Source: Liolophura sinensis
Lineage: Eukaryota; Mollusca; Polyplacophora; Chitonida; Chitonidae
Assembly: GCF_032854445.1 (NCBI RefSeq)
Contig: NC_088304.1
Span: 14,521,704-14,585,703, forward strand
Direction of reading: 5' to 3'
DNA length: 64,000 bases
Shown here piece after piece: positions 21,528 through 36,500 of this stretch. The first letter of the stretch is position 1. Every line of letters starts with the position of its first letter. The notes beneath the pieces were generated by a model. That model was given only the letters and a program-made list of their open reading frames with translations, did no database searches and was not told where the DNA came from. Both the position numbers and the translations under genes were made by a program.

Positions 21528-24500
21528 GTGAGTGTATTTAGAAACATTGACAATTAAATATTAATCAGATTCTTGTAGCCACCCTGACCTGGTTGTCAGC
21601 GTTCTAGCGCAGAACAATGACCAAGGACTCTCTCAACAATGCGGCCGTTGTGGGTTCAAGTTCAGCTTACGCTGGCTTCCTCTCAAGTCAACACAGGGGG
21701 AGGTCTGCGGGCAATGTGCAGATGGTGGTCGATTTCCGGGGCTTGTGCCAGGTTTCCTCCCAATAAAATACTTTTCGTGGTCGAACAAGTGAAATATTCT
21801 TAAATAACACCAATCGTAAAACTCCAGTCAAAGAAATAAACAAACACGTGAGGAATTCCCCATCCGATATTAGTGGTGCTGTGGTGATTTTAGGATTCCA
21901 CGACGTTTTCTTTCTGTGACAATCAGGCATATAGCAAACAATATTGCTAATCAAATATGTGATCTATTGATATGTAAATGAGATTATGATTGGGTGGGTC
22001 TGCTTTAGGCACTGCTGGGACTGTATGTGAACTGTGACTGATGCGATGCCCATTAAACATACCATGTCCTTCAGAGATAAGATTACTGACATCGATTTAA
22101 AATGGGTTGTGGTCTTCCAAGTGTATTTGATTCACTTTGGTTTGATCAATGCATATTTAGTAGCAACGGCTTTCTATGTTACTGAGTATTGAATAGACCG
22201 AGTCCCCGGCAATTTGTTGCGCTGCTTCAAAGCTGTCTCTTATTACACGTATTTTTCGGCTAGGGGACTGGCTATTCATCGTGCTGGACATCGTACCAAC
22301 AGTTTTAATGAAAGCACGGCTGAGATACACATTCTGGTTAGCGATAACTTATATACTAGCATGGTACAAAAATCCTGAACACTACATTAAATTTTCCCTG
22401 ACCAGAACTTCCGCACCTCTTTCCGGTATCACTGAAAACTGTTTATTTATTTATTTGATTGGTGTTTTACGCCGCACTCAAGGATATTTCACTTATACGA
22501 CGGCGGCCATCAGTATGGCAATAAACAGCTGACTGCTTCTGTTTACACGAATCGGTCCTAACCTAACTTATGTTCGTTGCTCTTTGGTGCTTTCTGTTGA
22601 AGGTTGTTTTGGAAGTGGTCTTGTATTTATGGCATTATGCTTGACTATTGGAACAGGAATGTTTGTTTCGACAACTAGATTCAATGTATCTGAAATGAAA
22701 CTAGTCCACAATACTAAAATAACAAATTTTGTCACTACAAAACAAATACAACAACTCGATGACATTTGTCAGCAATTGTATTGCCCTCACGGCGTTTTGT
22801 AGCAAATTCAACTAAAGCCCTGGTGCTAGATGGACTTGTACAGTAAACCACTACTAAACAATGTGATAACAACACAGTAATTTTCTATACCAGTGACATC
22901 TAATGAATTGTAATTAATATCAAAGCATTTTCTCTGATTTGACTCTGAGAATAAAATCCTCTGATGTATTCACAAGAGGCGGTGTTTTATCGGTTACATG
23001 TGACCAGTCGCCAGCTATTACACTGTCGTCGCTTCTCTGGTTTTAGTCTATACTGTACATAGCCTTTTTGTTTGAGATAATATGAATTTGCTTATATCAT
23101 ATAGGACTAGCATCCGAAATCCGAAGAGACAAATTTAATACGTCTGAAGACACAAGTGTGATCAATAATAATGTGACTCTGTTATAATGAGTGTTAGCAA
23201 TGAAAACTATGTATAAACATAATTTATTAGGTATAGAAGCAAAACAAAAACAGCGTTTAATCATGGAGTGACAGGTGCCATTTAGCTTGAAGTTCATTCA
23301 CCCCGTTCACATGGAGACATTCGTTGTTGTAATTTCTTGGGTTAGCGGAAGACAATTCATCCACAGATCGGTTGGGGCTTGACTGCTGGGTGATGTTATT
23401 CTCTGTAATATCGATCTTTTCTTTTAAATTACAGCTGCTTGTCAGATGTCTGAGTATAAGAACAGTGCTCTTTCAGTGATAAACCACATTGGTACATGAA
23501 TGTGAAGTGTTATAGGGCGTCATCCATGAACTAAGCTTTTAGAAGATAAAGCAGTTCGAATGAAATTTGCATTCAAGGGAGCTCACGATGACGAAACCCT
23601 ATGATGGTACAGAATGCAAAACGTACATATAATAACATCAGTGGTTGAAAAATTAAAAGCAATACATTAATCACAGGTTGCATTTTGTGTGAGACTAGCA
23701 ACTAGCAATACAACTAGCAGTACAACTAGCAATACAACTAGCAATAATCCTATTTATAGCAGCAGTGGAATGCAAGATGCTTTGAGTTATCCGTTTTGTG
23801 TATATGCATACTGACCTGTTTGTCCTATTTGCCCTTTTCGAATGTAGAGTAACTTTGGATGGTGCTTAATGAATGAATAAATTCTGAGCCATAGCCATTA
23901 TTCATTTTTAGAACTTGTTCCAAGCAAATAATCCTTTGTCAACGACATTTCTAATACTGCTTTATGACAGGACGACCTTCGACTGAAAGCGTTGAGAATA
24001 TTTGTAGACAGCTTCCAAAGAAAGTAGTTTCTCGTGTCAAATCTTAAGAGGCTTGTTTGCTCCAGAACAAAGATGCTCTTAACTGAAATACATGGCCCTG
24101 TCTGCCTACAAGGTATTGACAGACATGCAGGACGCTGGAATGTTGAATAATAAATGTGATATGTGGTTAAAGACTGGAAGATATTACTGGTTGTCACATA
24201 TTTGTCTAAGTATGTTGTACCGAGTCTTACTCAAGTATACCTTTATTTTATTTTTCCTTTTTCTTTTTCTTCCACCAGTCAGATTCCATGTTCGATTTCA
24301 TTCTTTGTCATCCACAAGCACATACCACGCAAGTTCAAAACTTCACGCTTAGGATATTTCTGAGTCTAAAATGTCAAAAATTTCCCATCGCTTTGAGAAT
24401 TCATCTTGTTTTCCGGTTACTTCAGATATATATTTTTCTAACCTATAGTGGTTCGCTGTATATTTGATCAGATGCTTTAGATTCATTTTTGTTTTGTTTT

Positions 24501-27500
24501 GTCTTTTATCAAAGATTTATTTTTTAGCTAGAGTCATCAGTAAATTGAAACATGTCATTTTTCTTGTCGCGCCTCATCCCATAATTATAATTTTATGCGT
24601 CATTTTTATATTAACCCTGCATATTTGTGACAACCACTTTTCATACTAGCCCCAAAGCTTTTGTTATTCGGACATTCATTGAATGTGTGCTCTATTGTAT
24701 CTTTGTCCAGTCTGCAGTAATCACGTATGTCGTACGGTCTCTGTCCTATTTTGTGGAGATAAGATTTTATTGTTGTTATCCTGTGTAGAAGTTTATACTG
24801 AAAATCTCTCAACTTCGTATATTAAGTGCACTCATATATAGATTTGAAAACGTTTTTACGATTTGTTTCTTCTCTGCAGACCTAAGGACTTATCCCTTTT
24901 TTTTGCGAATTTTAGCCTAAACTGTGAATCATTTCTTAGTAGGTCATAGAAAATCTTTGTACCTCGTCTCTGTTTCGCCAATAATCTGAGAACATTGGGT
25001 CTTTTTTTTTCATTGTTTATGAGTTTAATCCATTCGGTTGGAACAATTTTAAGTAGCCGATTATAATCCAGGAATGTACCATTTTGAATTTTTTCCTTAA
25101 ACTCGGTAAATGTCAACAAATGTCGGTCCGGTTTGGCTAGGTCCCTCAAAAACCTTATATTATTTGCGAACCACTGTGAAATTAAAAAACTCTGTTCCCA
25201 AAAGCAGGGGTTGTACTATAAGTGTTCATCAAGTATATTTATGATTCATTTATTATCCATTTTTGTGTAAACGCTTCCCATGCCATTCCCATAGTGTATC
25301 TACCCAGAAAGGGTTGCCTATTCATATTGTTATTTGCGGAATATATTTGCCACCTAAAGCAGACTTTTCAAGTCATTTTAACAAAAACTTCCACTTTGCC
25401 ATTTTCGTTTCGCGAGAAGTAGTTTTCTCACCCAAGACATTTTTAGTGATTGTACAAATGGCATTAAATTTTCTATACGATGTCCACCTTCATTGTGGTT
25501 TCTGTTTAAGATGGATCTTTGTATCCTATCGGGACCGTTGTTCCATATGAATTCATAAAGCAGTACATTTATTTCTTTCAGAGTACTATCAGGTGGGTTT
25601 GGGAGGGAAAGAAACAAGTGAATTAATTATGACATAGTTAGGGATTTTATAACTGTTATTTTTCCTAGTAATGATGGGTTCCTGATTCTCCATCTTTGAA
25701 GGTCCTTTTTCAAGTCCTCTGTTCTGGCAAGATAATTTATTTTCCATATGTTGTTAAAATCCACCGTTAAAAAAATTATTGCCAGTATGTTTAGTTTCTC
25801 GACCCAATCTAATTTAACCTAGTGAAATAATTTTACATTTGAGCCCGAGAGAGATCCACGCAGCCTTGGGTTTTCTATGTTCATTTTTAATCCCTTGTAT
25901 TCATAATATGTACCTAAGCAAGTTAGTACCTCCGAAAGTGACTTTGCAGATCCATCCAAAAATAGCTGAGTATCATCAGCAATTTGGCTTATTTTATGTT
26001 CTGTGTCGTTTAAGGATAGTCCCTTTATGTTATGAACGCTTGGTATCATTGAACCCAAAACATAAGAGAAAAAGATATGGAGAAATAGGATCGTCTTGCT
26101 TACAGCCCCTGTAAATATTAAACACAGAAGACAGTGTCTTTTTGAAGAATGTGGGCAGAGATATTGTATGAAACAATTTAATCCATGATCTCATATCATT
26201 TCCAAAATTGAACGTCATAAGCACTTCTTCCATGAATTTCCATGAGATGGAATCGAAGGCTTTCTCAAAATCGACAGATAGTAGAAGTCCCAGGATTCCT
26301 TTATCTTTGGTTTTGGACAAGATGTCGTAAATTAGACGTATATTTTCTGCGATACATCTTCCGGGGATAAAACCTTTCTGGTCTTCATTTATGATGTCAT
26401 CAAGGACAAGTTTTAGTCTATTTGCAATGCAAGCACTATGTATTTTATAATTTACGTTTAACTGAGTAATGGGGCGCCAGTTTTTTAAGTTGTCTTTTGG
26501 TTTATTTGGTTTAGGTAAGCATGTTAGAATTCCTTGCTTTTGAGATATTGATATTTCGCCTTTTACAAACCTGATTTTAGAACAAATTGTCCAACGTCTT
26601 TCCAAAACATTTTATAAAATTCAACCGGAAAACCATCCAATCCTGGAGTTTTGTCGTTTTTCATATTTCTCAAGGCTGTAGTTAACTCTTTGAAGGTCAC
26701 TAAGCCTTCTAATTCGGCAGCTTCCCTATACGAGAGTCTGTCTAGTTTTATATCTTTCAAAAATCCCCCAAAGGTCATTTCTCTCCTTACCTGTTTTTCC
26801 TAACCAGATTTGAGTAATAATTTTTTGTGCCGCTAAAATTTTCGTCGTTTGGTACATTTCTTTTTCAAAAAGTGTTAATTTTGAAATCAGTTTGCTTGCA
26901 TAATTTCTCCTCTCCACTGCCAAAAAATATTTTGTCGGATTTTCTCCCCATTCAATTTTGTTTGCTTTTGATCTGATTAATATACCTTCCATCTCTTTTT
27001 CCCTCAGCTTTTCGTATTCTATATTCAGATTATTTTACTCTGTCGAGCTTTAATTCAGGTACACTCATAAAATTGGCTAAATTTCTTTTTCTAGTAGTTC
27101 AATTTCTTGTTCCAATTCTCTTTCTCTCCTTTGTTCATTCTTGCGATTTGTTGAATATTTTATTGATTCTCCTCTTATTTTCATAAGCAGTATTTCTAAA
27201 AATAACTGGTCACTAATGCAAAACTGTAGTCGTTCTTTGGGAATATTTTTTAAGTTTTCTCTGTTGTAAACTAGGGACAATATTCGTTTATTGTTTAGTT
27301 AATGGTGCGTTTTATTAAACCAATGTAAGTTTGGTCTTTTAAGAGTGAACAGTTTAATTTCCAGGAACCACTAGTCACAGTTTACGAATTTACACTTTAG
27401 TGTTACTGCGGAGTGGTCACTCCTATAACTTGGAATGATTTCCGCTTTTGTAGAGATATTGAAAAATATCCTTTGACACCAAGAAAAAATCGAGCCTAGC

Positions 27501-30500
27501 TTGTTTTTTCGGATTCTTGCGTCGCCATGTGTATCGTCTGTATGCTTTATGCATTTGCCTCCAAACATCTGTAATCATTTTTGTTTATGAGATTCAATAC
27601 TTTCTGTCTGGCCATGGGATTATTTACATGCTGAATGTCTTTATCAGGATCGATAACTAAATTCCAGTCCCCACAGTTGACAACAGGATTAGCCACACAC
27701 GTTCTCAATAACTGCTGGTTACGTTGTGTCAGATCTTTCTTGATCACAATGCGGGTGTCTTCCAGCGCTCTTCGCTTGTGGATGCACTCATTTTTAAGCC
27801 TCCTAGATACAAATGTGACAATAACACCCCTTGGTTTAGGTGCTCAAGTGATTCTAGCAGGGCCCAGTCGGTGTGCTATGCTGATACCACAAGGATTACA
27901 TTTATATTTAATTTATTGTTTAACATGTTTATGACTCGTTAGTGCACTCGTCAGAAGTCTCCATACGACTGTCCCCCTCAATGCCATACACTCTAATGCT
28001 GTCTAGTCGTCCGTGCTGTTTCAAATCATTGATTTTATAATCGACCACATCCAATGCAGTGTTCTATCTTTTGATCTCATTCAAACTTTTTTTCGAGTTC
28101 ATACGAAAGCTGTTTCACATCTTCTCTCAGGACATCGTTTTCCTTTTCAAGATTAAATATTCTAGACTCTTGTATTTCAGTCAGTGTTGTTAGCATAGCG
28201 ACGGTTTTGTCTCCATATTAGTCAGATGCTCTAACAGTTTCTCACCTGTCACGATGTTCTCCAGTTTACTCATTATTAAGCTGAGTTGCTCCTCCATGAA
28301 AGACGCTGGCTTATGGGGCGACAGAGATTCCATGACTGTTTTGGTTGTCGGCTAGTCAACTCTGTTTTGCGAAGATATTTGTTTCCTATGTTTCTGTGCC
28401 CTTGACCTTAGCATAATCTGAGTTAAAATCCAAGACCCTGATCACAGCTGTAAATCTCACGGTGACACAAACGCCACTCGCGACCAGCTAGCTGGCTTGT
28501 ACTGCACTCTGGTCAAAGGCTGTTCGTGCAGAGCGTGCCAATCATGTAAATCACATTTGGTTACTTCCCCACCATAGCCAGTTTCTGTAGGCTAACTTTT
28601 ACTATTTGAAAACTGAAATCACTTTGTACTGTCATATATTTCTGCCCATAATTGCAAGCACAACCTGTTATACGTAAACCGTCCTTGAATAGGCCCAGCA
28701 GACAAAAATGTAGGGAGTAAATCGCAGTTTGATCGGAAAGGACCTTTCTGTGTCGCGCTACCTGTCCGTCATGTTCTTACTCCTTCCCCATGTTCTCACT
28801 CCTCCCAGTGAGGAAAAATTATACCTTGAATTGTTGTTGTGAATTACAAACTTGAGTTTGGAGTTTGTTTTCACTGTGACTAGATATATTTGTTTATTCA
28901 TTTGATTGGTGTTTTACGCCGTACTCAAGTATGAGTATTTCACTTATACAACCTAGGCCAGCATGATGGTGGGAGGAAACCGGACAGAGCCGGAGGGAAC
29001 CTCACGACCATGAGCAGCTGGCTGACAGACCTTCCCCGTACGGCCCAAGAGGACTTAAACTCACAGCGACCCATTAGTATGAGGTTCCTGGGTCATTGCG
29101 CCTCGGTGGCACGATAATCACTTCGGCCACTATCTCACTGGACACTGTATATGTTACTATGCTTTAGCTGACATTGCTACTTTTTTGTATTTCTATTAAT
29201 CAAATGAACACAAGAGACAGAACCTTGTTTTTATGGTTCTTTACTAGAATATGATTTATCCACCTGTGAACAGAAAAATTCGGCGGAACATGTACGATAT
29301 TAAATTTTGCTAAAGTTTATCGGTTATTAAAAGTACAAATTCATCTAGGGTCGGAATCAAAGTATCACGCCATTATAGATTTTAATCTGCTGAAACCATT
29401 TGCTCTACAGGATGATAAAGTAAATTATCAATACCAAATACCCACAGAGTGTCATGTATAGCTCGTACTACTGGTTGCCATCAAGGTGATGTAGCCAAAT
29501 GTTTCTCGTTTCGAAGGCCAGTCCTGTGCTGGTTATTTAGGATTGTATACTTTAATAACAAGTTAGATGAAGAATTTGCAGTTGCATATTTGTGGAAATG
29601 ACCGGAAGTACTGACAAAGCACCCAGCGAATCTACAGAGAGGGTCACTGTAAAACGTCGCGCGCCCTATTTTCCACATTTGACGCGCATTGATATGAGAA
29701 TAACAGAGGTCCTTTCGTGCCCTGGTCCAACGATAATTTTATCTAGAACACAAATAGAGCTGATTCACCTTTCTGCATTCATACACATACAGAGACCACA
29801 ATAAGCCATTGTGTGTGTAAAGCTAATATACATGTCATTTAGCTTCACTATGGCTGTAGAGATGTGTACCCCAGACGTTAGCACATCGATTAGACTTTGG
29901 AGCTACCAGATAAACGAATATGCTATATTAAGTTATTGTGTGTGGATATAGGGTAATCACTCTACTTCGTGATGTATTTCTCTCTTCTCGCTTGAGCCAT
30001 CAATGTAAAAGACTGCAGCATGGAGAGCAAAGTCAGACCAGCGACAACAGCGTGATTGTTGGCAGATGGTCACATGCCAACGGTGATATCTGGCCTCTTG
30101 TCAATTTACCTCAGTTTTGGTCGTACTCCGTTCATGTATATGTTAACACAGGAGCAATTTGGTACCCTGGCTTAAGCAGAATTAGGTCAAGAAAATGTGG
30201 TGATGTGAATTACAATCTATTAGACGTCACTGGCGAAAAAGTATTTCAATGCTGTGTTGTCATCACATTGAATTTACGGTATATTGAAAACAATGTAAAT
30301 GAACCATTGTACTTCGTATAAGAGGGATGTGTTTAATTTTATCTAGTCCTCTTGAAATTATTCAGGAGAGATGTGAATTATGCGTAAAACTGAGATGATG
30401 TCCTGTAATTATATAAATATTCCTGCCCAAGTTCTAAAAGTTTCCCAGTTTCTAAACAGCTATACAAATCACACTTATAAGAACACACTGGACACACTGT

Positions 30501-33500
30501 GAGTGGCTCTGGCTTAATCCAGTCTCGAGCCATGCCACAGAACCGAGAACTCTTCCTAGCTCTCGGCATTTGCTAATGCTCTAAACATCACTCATATGGC
30601 AGCATTGCATCGTACTCTTTTGTACAAGAACACATTGTCATTATGCGATCGATCGAATGTTTAACTGAGACGGTGGTTTGTATTTTCAACAACCTACAAA
30701 AGGGCAACCATTAAAAGTCGGCCAGAACACCTCGCCATTAGGTGATTGATCGAATGGAATGGCGTTTTACCTTTTCGATAAGCTTCAAAAGGGCAAATAT
30801 TAAAAGTTCGCCAAACTCTTCGTCTTCACGAGAAGAGCATGTTAACGAGCGCTAGACATAGAAAGCGGCCACAAGGGCATCGTTGACCGACAAAGGCATC
30901 AATAGTCAGGAGCAGTAAGTCCAGGAAACTATACAAATTACATGCCCGTCCTAGCTATAGAAAGGCAAGCCCTCTAACCGCTCGTACACGACCGACTCCA
31001 AAGGACGAATTTATCCGATGTAACAACGGATACTCTTGAAAGAAGACAGAAAAGTAAACTTAATCCCTGATCACAGGATACGAAATGCGGTAACGACGGA
31101 TCGCTTACAAATTCATCGATACGTTTAACCAGGTCAAATAGTACATATACTTATTAGTCAAATAGAATTTAGCAAGTCGTTTGTGTGAAAACAGCAATTG
31201 CAATTACTTTGGTCATTAACCAATAGGCGCTTAAAGCCCTTTGTCTTTCCATCAGCCGAGTCTTCCATAGAATTGCTCTGGAAAGTGACTAACTCTTCGC
31301 CAATACAATCACATGTTCAAATCCTACCCGCGCTACGCGGCTTCGTCCTTACATGAACGTTAGGATGTTTGTCGGTTACGTGGCACAGAATGACCAAACC
31401 CTGGATGTTTTGAGAGGAGATACATGGTTTCCTGCTTCCGTATTAGTCTACATGCACCTAACCGCCCTCGATACTCTCAAGAACCGCATAAAGACCAATC
31501 AATTAAATAATCCAGTGCATGTAAGAAATAAATACTTCCGCTACAGGCTATTATGCTAGATCCATCGTAAGCCGATAACCTTCGAAGGGCGTCTTTTAGT
31601 ACTGTAATAAGAACATTCCCGAGATTCGTGAGGAAATGTTACTCCGCCCGTGTGATTCGGTTTCAGGTCACAGATTTAATTATGAACTCTATTTGCGTCT
31701 TTAATGCGTTCAGGAAGAGGTATTCACCCATTTCGCATTCGATTTGTTTAACTACTAGACTTATTGCACAGATGTAAATAGAGGTTATTTACCTAAAAGA
31801 AGAATAGTTAATAGCGTTCAGGTAAATGAGCACGCGACCAGTTCTGGATCTGGTATGGATTTACCGCTATTAAGTTGCCTAAAGCGTAAAGACATATATA
31901 ATACGTGTGAATCTGAAATGTAACAATGGCGTTCAAGGAGGTTCTCGGAAAAATAGAGACGTTTCAAGTATACAAGATCCACTTCACAATAATCATGCGC
32001 TCGCACAAGTAAAAAAACGGGATATCCGACACCAGATCAATTTCAAACTCAAAGCAAAAAATGACTGTCCATATCAAATACAATATTCAAATCAAGCAAT
32101 ATTCTGATGTTAGAAAGTCTCGTGCAATCTATCCCAGGTTATTAACTGTAACAAACTTAAATCTATCTGGTTTAAAACTTTATCACTTAAAACAGTTTTT
32201 TCAACTGAAAGCTTGATGCGTACATTAAAATCACTGCATTTGTAGAACCAACCTAGCCAGTGAAGTGATAATATCACACAGAAGGAAGAAAGAAGAACCC
32301 TTTAGCGTTTCAATAGATTAAAATAATTTGCATTTTCACGTTGCATGAGTGCAATATTTATACAGAGATCTATGCATATTTGTTCGAAGAGAAATCAAAA
32401 TAAAATGTGATTGCTCTTTTCTTCTATGATATAATGAAAACAATATGTTACATTGCTCTAGAACTGGGTCTACTCTCTGAACTGTCCTGGTCCCATCCTC
32501 ACATTTGGGTGCTATTGGGGAGTTTTATCGCTAAAAGTAAAGCTAGACCTATTGTACCATGTGACATGTAAAAAAATGTTAGGTGACTATTTTTGATTAC
32601 ATTTTCTGAAAATAGTTTCACAAAACGTTGTTAAAGTAGACAAAGCCGTAGAAAGACGAGTAGCTGAGGGTATGTGAACTTAAGAAGTTCCAGAAGGAAA
32701 GGTATGTCATACCGTGGAACATGGAGTCATGATGTGTGTTACTTTGTTCGCAGTTGATGGAGGCCTCGGAACGCCTATTGGGCGAGTCTCTGTTCCACTG
32801 GCTGATGAGACGAACAATGTACGGACAATTTGTAGCAGGCGATGACATACACAGCATTCAGGCCACCACACAAAATCTCAGACAATGCGGGATTGGACCG
32901 ATGCTTGCAATACCGATGGAAGAAGACGTACACGAGGGTTGCCGGTAAAATACAATTATTTTTATACAATATTTATACGTAGAGCAAGTGTGCATACAAT
33001 AGTGATATAAATCAATCTAACCAAGTATGCTTGACAATCAACATCCCTCTTTTATATAGAACAGTAAACCAAGTTGCAAATGTATTGCTTTGAAAACTTA
33101 CTCTTAGTTATATATGCATAGATATATCCTATGCAAAATGGAGTGGTTTGATCGATGTGCTTGGTTCTTGACGTAGTACTTAGCAATTCTTCATTAGTAG
33201 TGTGCACATATGCTGTGTTTTCTTGTGGCAGGGTGAGTCCATGATGCCAAGGTGCTGCCTTCGCTGAAGTATCATGGCGAATACACCAGATATGACACCC
33301 GACCCAGTCACATTATACTGACACCGGGCCAACCAGTTCTATTTCCTTACTCTATTAAACCTCTCAGTGCTGAACACCGAACACCTAAATCCCCAAAAGA
33401 CACGTTTTTTTCCTTCCAGAGATCTGGTACATGATGGTAATTTACAATCAATCCTTGATTGCATCTCACTCTCAAAACAACTCGATCCGTCCCACCCCAT

Positions 33501-36500
33501 GATGCAGATCAAGGTGACAGCCCTGATGTCTGGGGATCTATGCGTGAGTATGTGGAAGAGACGCGACAATTCTCAGATTATTCATGCTTGTACTTGTCCA
33601 TTGGCGTTAAGCCATGGTGCTAGGGGGCATATAATTTGCTAATTTGTAAGCATTTACGTGGGCAGTTAGTATAAAACTGTAACTGTGCTAAATTGACAAG
33701 AGGTCGTGTTTCACCGGTTGCGTGTAACTAGTCGACACTTATCACACTGTCGTCGCTGCCCTGGTTTTACTGTCTTATTGTATTGTAGTCTCCTCACTTT
33801 GAAAGCACTAAATACACTAAAATTAAGTATATATAACATCAAAGACCATTCAAAACTTTTCAGGAAAATATTTATTTTGTTTTTGAATTTGTTAAACCTT
33901 GTAAAAAGCATTGAGTATGATGGTCAGTACTTAACACATACAACTGCAATCTTTCATCAGTCTGATGTCTTTCATCATATATATATACAGAGAGAGAGAG
34001 AGAAAAAAATATGGATGTGACGTCACTGATACCCTCAGGGTCACAACAGACCACCGTCGAATCTGATCTTTTTACACCCCTTTGCTAGGCTAGAAAAACT
34101 CTTTAAAAATATATCCAACTATTTTCCGGAACAGTTTTTAATGGTTTTTCATCTGATATATACTTCATTTCAGTGTTGTCTTTGCCTTTAATTTCATACG
34201 TGCACACTTTTAAACGCTGCTGGCAATAATGTGCACACCTTTTGCAAAACGAGTTGTTCTTAATAATTAACAACTTTTTGTTACGACTTGGCTTAGGGTG
34301 GGTGGAATGCACACGTATACAAGGCATAAATGCACACGTACTTACTACTACAACAACGTAGCTAGAAAAACACACTATCAGTATGTAAATATAGTATCAA
34401 GAAGCGCCTGGCAGCTGGTTTGTATAGTTACTGATATTTTAATACCCCCCTTTCATCAATGACCTGGTTTTACGCATTTTCATTTAGCTTGGCACATATT
34501 TTTAGTCTGTAAAAAAAACTGTGAGGTCATGCTGTCGTGATATAATTTAGCTACCACAGATAATATATGTTTCATTTATTAAGATTTTATTATACCATTT
34601 TTAAACATGGCGGTGCTATAAGCAGGTAATTTAAATCGATCAAGTCTTGGGTAACACGTCACTCTTCCTCAATTGACACACACGCTCCGCCCATTACCAA
34701 ACGCATTGCTTGATTTTGGATAACACTGGCGTCGCCTGAGGAGTTCTGAATCAGAAAAAAGTATTCTAACTACATTTTATCGGAATTATATGGGCTTGCA
34801 ATAGTTCGGCGAGAAGAGTATGTGGTTTATGAGTCACTGATGAAACCCAATTTTGGTGGTAACTCTTGGTGGTAAATATTGGCGACGTGTTGAGAGAAAT
34901 GGACATACGACAGTCGATGACTCTAGATATCAGAATGAGTGAACTAGTCACTAGTCAATGACCAAAACGATCGATTTTATCATATTGACCTGTTGTCTTA
35001 GGATAGGAACTGGGTCAGAATTCCGAATGTCAGGTACATTTTTTGTTTTTTAGAAAGGGACCATCCATGATGGATGGATGCAGAAATTTAAAGACTTTTT
35101 CATTCATTTTGCTATTATCTTGGTTAAATGTAAGATTGTCTTTCAAGGCAAGCTAATGAAAGAATGTACAAACTGAAGGCTGTATCTTATTGCCTTGGTT
35201 TTTAAATCAGTTGAGGTTAACAAAATCTTTATTTATTTATTTATTTGATTGGTGTTTTACGCCGTACTCAAGAATATTTCACATATACGACGGCGGCCAG
35301 CATTATGCTGGGAAACGCAAGACCATCCGCAGGTTGCTGGATGACCTTCCAACGTACAGCCGGAGAGGAAGCCAGCATGAGCTGGACTTGAACTCACAGC
35401 GACCGCATTGGTGAGAGGCGTCTGGGTCATTGTGCTGCGCTTAGCGCGCTTACCAACTGAGCCACGGAGGACCCCAATAAAATCTGATTTATTACGACAT
35501 AATTAGGCTGGTTAACATATGAGCATGCAAGTACGGGCAGAAAAAGTTATCATAATACATTGTGACAGCGTCCCACTCGTAGAGACAACGCCCGGGTTCA
35601 AACAGAATTTTCTTCAAACTGGCAATCTTGGCATATATGCCAATATACGAGTCTGTATTGAAAAATTTGCTGCTACTTGAACAAGGGAACAACGTCGTAA
35701 TTAGACACAAATAATCTTTAAATCCATTTTAAACCCCGAGAAAACCAGCAAAAGCATTATATTAAGTTGTCTACGTAATAATAATTATAATAAGTGTACT
35801 TATAGAGTGACAAATCCTTCTCAGTCAATAGAGATGCTTTAAATGAAGTATGATTTCAATGTCATATATAGATCATTTCTTTCACATTTCATTTTAATGA
35901 ATCTGTGAAAGAATGTATTTGCTCAAAATGCATGTAAAAAGTAAATGACTGAAACTACCAAAATGAAATATAGACAATTTTATCTCAGCCTTTATATAAA
36001 AAAAAACATGAAATCTATTGTGTGCTCTAACCTAAATACCAAATCCACAACCTAAAATGAACTATACCGAAACTTTGTACGTCATTTGTCAGGCTGTTGT
36101 GTATGTGGAAGCTTTATCCCGTTGTTTTCTATCAATAAACCCCAACATCATTCACACATTTCCTTGGCAACACGTGCAAACCGACCAAGTGTCAACAACC
36201 TTCATGAGGGAGTACAGGCCAAGCCACAGGAGACTAAATGGATCTTTTATTTTCAAATATACACATGCGACGAGATAAAACATCTGGAGATGCAAGGAAA
36301 TCAATACTAATCTGTCCTTGAGCTGGTTAATGGTTTCCCATCTGGGTTACGTCTCTGATTCCCGTGAGTGCCTCTATGGTCAGTTATGATGAATAAAGGG
36401 GCTTCTCATTCTCAGGTCGCGTGATGGGACTCGACGCACGCATGTTTGTCTGTAGTGGCATAAGCATCAAGGCTCCTCCCCAACCCCTCCCATCCCCCTC

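Larger units (their letters stand above)
28351..32753. other. PRODH2 intron 1, distal part
   Basis: Apart from the SINEs at 28890 and 31290, R5 at 30010 and the duplication at 30646, I see nothing I can name. Several 60-70 codon frames lack motifs. Confidence 0.4.

Noticed and set aside
25378-27747. Series of - strand frames that could be read as host genes in PRODH2 intron 1
   Set aside because: They are consecutive parts of one broken LINE (endonuclease, reverse transcriptase, distal region).
29938-30321. 127-codon + strand frame in PRODH2 intron 1
   Set aside because: It overlaps a reverse copy of dispersed repeat R5 and shows no domain.
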